Assembly (NCBI GenBank): GCA_965237725.1
Contig: OZ250151.1
Span: forward strand, 868,001-932,000
Direction of reading: 5' to 3'
DNA from: G965237725 sp965237725
GTDB taxonomy: Bacteria; Pseudomonadota; Gammaproteobacteria; Arenicellales; Poriferihabitantaceae
DNA length: 64,000 nt
The notes beneath the pieces were generated by a model, which was given only the letters and a program-made list of their open reading frames with translations, was not told the origin of the DNA and did not search any database. A program made the translations under genes and the position numbers. Each line of letters opens with the position of its first letter. Position 1 is the first letter of the stretch. Shown piece by piece: positions 62,371 through 64,000 of this stretch.

Positions 62371-63228
62371 ATGAACAAAGTCACATTAATCGGTCTCGGC
62401 GCCATGGGTTCTGCCATCGCGAATTTACTTTTAAAGAATAATTACGACTTAACCGTTTGGAATCGTTCCGTAGAAAAAATGGAACGGCCAGAATTTACTG
62501 GTGCGAAGACAACTCAGACAATAGAAGAAGCCATTGCACCCAGTCAAATTATTATCGTTTGTATTCATGGCTATGAAGCCACTCGATCTCTTCTGGATCA
62601 GCCCGAAATACTGTCTTTAATTAAAGGCAAAACCATCATTCAAATGAGTACGGGGACACCCACAGATGCACGCAACGCAGAAAAGTGGATACACACCCAT
62701 GGAGGAAATTATCTGGACGCTTCGATTATGGTCTATCCGACTACCTTAGGTTCTAACGAAGCACAAATTCTCGTCTCGGGTTCAACTGCCGTATATGAAA
62801 ACTGTGCAGCAATTTTTCCCTGCCTGGGTGGCGATGTGCGATACCTCGGCGAGCGTATTGGTGCGGCAGCAGGATTGGATCTGGCGATTCTTTCCAGGTT
62901 GACGGTCATTACTGCGGGGGTGGTTACAGGTGCCCAGATTTGCGAGGCTGAGGGGGTGTCTATGCAGGACTTTGCCGAAATGTATCCAGAAGGTGATCGA
63001 GCAAGATCCGTGGCTATGGCAATCCATAACAATGAGTATGAAAACAATGTTAGTGCATCAGTGGGCACGGCCATTGAATGTAATTCAACGATTAGCAACC
63101 ATTTGCAGGAATTAGGGCTGAATCATGAAGTCCCCGACTTCATCTTGAGTCTATACCAGCGCGCAGTGAAGGCGGGGTATGCAGATCATGACGCCGCATG
63201 TCTGTACAAGATAATGCGTACCAAATAG
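62371..63228 (+). CDS. NAD(P)-dependent beta-hydroxyacid dehydrogenase/imine reductase-like protein
   Basis: A 285-residue protein. The NAD(P)-binding motif is LIGLGAMGSAIANLLL at residues 5-20, with VWNRSVEKME as the adenine-ribose end; Arg after Asn suggests NADPH. IIQMSTGTPTDARNAEKW and YLDASIMVYPTTLGS are as in imine reductases and 3-hydroxyisobutyrate dehydrogenases. The C-terminal helical domain pairs as a dimer. Substrate unknown. A truncated acyl-CoA synthetase start follows on the same strand. Confidence 0.87.
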   Translation: MNKVTLIGLGAMGSAIANLLLKNNYDLTVWNRSVEKMERPEFTGAKTTQTIEEAIAPSQIIIVCIHGYEATRSLLDQPEILSLIKGKTIIQMSTGTPTDARNAEKWIHTHGGNYLDASIMVYPTTLGSNEAQILVSGSTAVYENCAAIFPCLGGDVRYLGERIGAAAGLDLAILSRLTVITAGVVTGAQICEAEGVSMQDFAEMYPEGDRARSVAMAIHNNEYENNVSASVGTAIECNSTISNHLQELGLNHEVPDFILSLYQRAVKAGYADHDAACLYKIMRTK

Positions 63229-63267
63229 TAAATCCCATTGATATAAACAGTTGGGATATCTGAAACA

Positions 63268-63351
63268 ATGGCTAAGCATAGTCCTGTAACACTTGGTGGA
63301 CTGCCACAAAAAGCGGCTCATTTGTGGGGGAATCGTGCAGCCCTAAAATAA
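63268..63351 (+). pseudogene. Truncated 5' end of an AMP-binding acyl-CoA synthetase
   Basis: Twenty-seven codons from the ATG at 63268 read MAKHSPVTLGGLPQKAAHLW then GNRAALK, typical of the N-terminus of acyl-CoA synthetases (the TLGxLLxxAAxxxPxRxAL segment). The frame stops where repeat locus C begins. No other part of the gene remains. Confidence 0.55.
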
Positions 63352-63391
63352 TTAATGCTCTGACACCAGTTTACACTGACACCAGTTTACA
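63346..63391. repeat. Iterated TTAATGCTCTGACACC motif, locus C
   Basis: AATAATTAATGCTCTGACACC + AGTTTACA is followed by CTGACACC + AGTTTACA. The left flank AATAATTAATGCTCTGACACC is identical to that of locus B. The motif separates the truncated synthetase start from the thioredoxin-like fragment. Confidence 0.85.
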
Positions 63392-63403
63392 GAACCTTTA
63401 TCT

Positions 63404-63799
63404 ATGGCGGATTTACGAGGGAACGTCGTACTAATCGATTTCTGGACTTACGGATGCTGGAATTGTTATCGCTCGTTCCCCTGGTTGAATGATCTGGAAG
63501 CCAGATTAAAAGATGAAAAATTTCGAGTAATAGGTATCCATACACTAGAATTTGAAAGAGAAAAGGTTCGAGAAAATGTCGCCAGAAAAATCGACGAATT
63601 TAAATTGCAACATCCTTCAATGATGGATAATGATTTTGCATTCTGGAAAAAAATGCAAAATCGTTACTGGCCAACCTATTATTTAATCGACAAACGCGGC
63701 TTTGTTCGGCATGTATTTACCGGTGAGACCCATGCCGGTACGGCCAAAGCCATCGATATAGAAATGTCGATACAACAGCTGCTTGCAGAAAAGACTTAA
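63404..63799 (+). CDS. Thioredoxin-like (TlpA/DipZ-type) domain, probably missing its N-terminus
   Basis: A 131-residue frame: SMADLRGNVVLIDFWTYGCWNCYRSFPWL contains the redox motif CWNC, and WPTYYLIDKRGFVRHVFTGE holds the cis-Pro region, as in DipZ C-terminal or NHL-linked thioredoxin domains. There is no signal peptide or ribosome-binding site, and the coding frame continues upstream for only five codons before a stop in repeat locus C. It is probably the 3' part of a larger gene. Confidence 0.75.
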   Translation: MADLRGNVVLIDFWTYGCWNCYRSFPWLNDLEARLKDEKFRVIGIHTLEFEREKVRENVARKIDEFKLQHPSMMDNDFAFWKKMQNRYWPTYYLIDKRGFVRHVFTGETHAGTAKAIDIEMSIQQLLAEKT

Positions 63800-63863
63800 A
63801 CGAAGATTAGAACGAAGATTCGGGTCAGGTCGGCCATTTATACGAGACAGGTGTACTGTTTTT

Positions 63864-64000
63864 TTACCAACCGTCAGCAATACAACTGATAATATATTCG
63901 AGTTCTGATTCACTCACCCACCAACCGACAGGTATACAGACTCTGGTTTGTTCAACTGCATCAAGACCAGAAAGATCTCTACTGGTGCTGCCGGCATTGA
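63864..64000 (-). CDS. C-terminal end of a gene, possibly a DegT/DnrJ-type aminotransferase
   Basis: The window edge cuts the gene; 45 codons remain. Text VCIPVGWWVSESELEYIISC resembles the C-terminus of DegT/DnrJ/EryC1 sugar aminotransferases (IPI...T-E-E-L-x-Y-I). With so little visible, the family is a guess. Confidence 0.4.
   Translation of the reverse strand, partial: NAGSTSRDLSGLDAVEQTRVCIPVGWWVSESELEYIISCIADGW

Noticed and set aside
1..64000. tRNA genes
   Set aside because: A visual scan for cloverleaf-type ends and GGTTCGAATCC arms found none; a tRNA search program would be decisive.

Overview
The window reads as chromosome of a Gram-negative gammaproteobacterium of moderate G+C content, probably marine and sequenced from an environmental sample. 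This is inferred from rpsU-yqeY, mltA, rnd, mpl and a dsbA-type gene in ordinary bacterial form, from lipoprotein and periplasmic signal sequences, and from repeat families of the gammaproteobacterial type. There is no rRNA, tRNA, phage block or CRISPR array.

Layout. 1-8 kb is mostly housekeeping: S21, YqeY, lytic transglycosylase MltA, RNase D, the peptidoglycan-recycling ligase Mpl, a DsbA-like oxidoreductase and a glycerophosphodiesterase. 8-26 kb is metabolic: MmsA, a MetE-like methyltransferase, orphan substrate-binding proteins, a MocR regulator, and a minus-strand amine/amino-acid cluster (PLP decarboxylase, NTF2-like, RidA, isochorismatase-type hydrolase, flavodoxin, phosphatase-like and S4 proteins). 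A GMC oxidoreductase, a DUF1989 protein and a pirin follow. 26-31 kb holds an asparagine synthetase, a divergent degenerate asparagine-synthetase-like protein and an ATP-grasp ligase, which look like an uncharacterised amide-forming locus. 31-38 kb is mixed: HIT, MOSC, cupin, a second PLP decarboxylase, an acyltransferase, LysE and RidA.

38-64 kb is accessory. It contains a HigBA-type toxin-antitoxin pair ending in an integron-like attC site, a decayed HigA gene, three decayed IS3 pieces, an IS110-family element, and four sites of a 92-bp inverted-repeat element. It also contains several sites where a short motif plus an 8-10 nt locus-specific flank is iterated. Between these lie cargo genes: SMP-30, a proline-racemase-like protein lacking both catalytic cysteines, a trimethylamine/dimethylamine-dehydrogenase-like flavoprotein, a prolyl-4-hydroxylase homologue next to a small proline-rich secreted protein, an 11-residue-repeat periplasmic protein, a two-part metallophosphoesterase, a second ATP-grasp/2OG-oxygenase pair, and a winged-helix/TPR regulator. 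The right end shows a truncated acyl-CoA synthetase start and a thioredoxin-like fragment joined across one of the iterated-repeat sites.

The two strongest candidates for something undescribed are the AsnB/AsnB-like/ATP-grasp locus and the family of short iterated junctions. All functional calls come from reading sequence motifs by eye; no database search was run.
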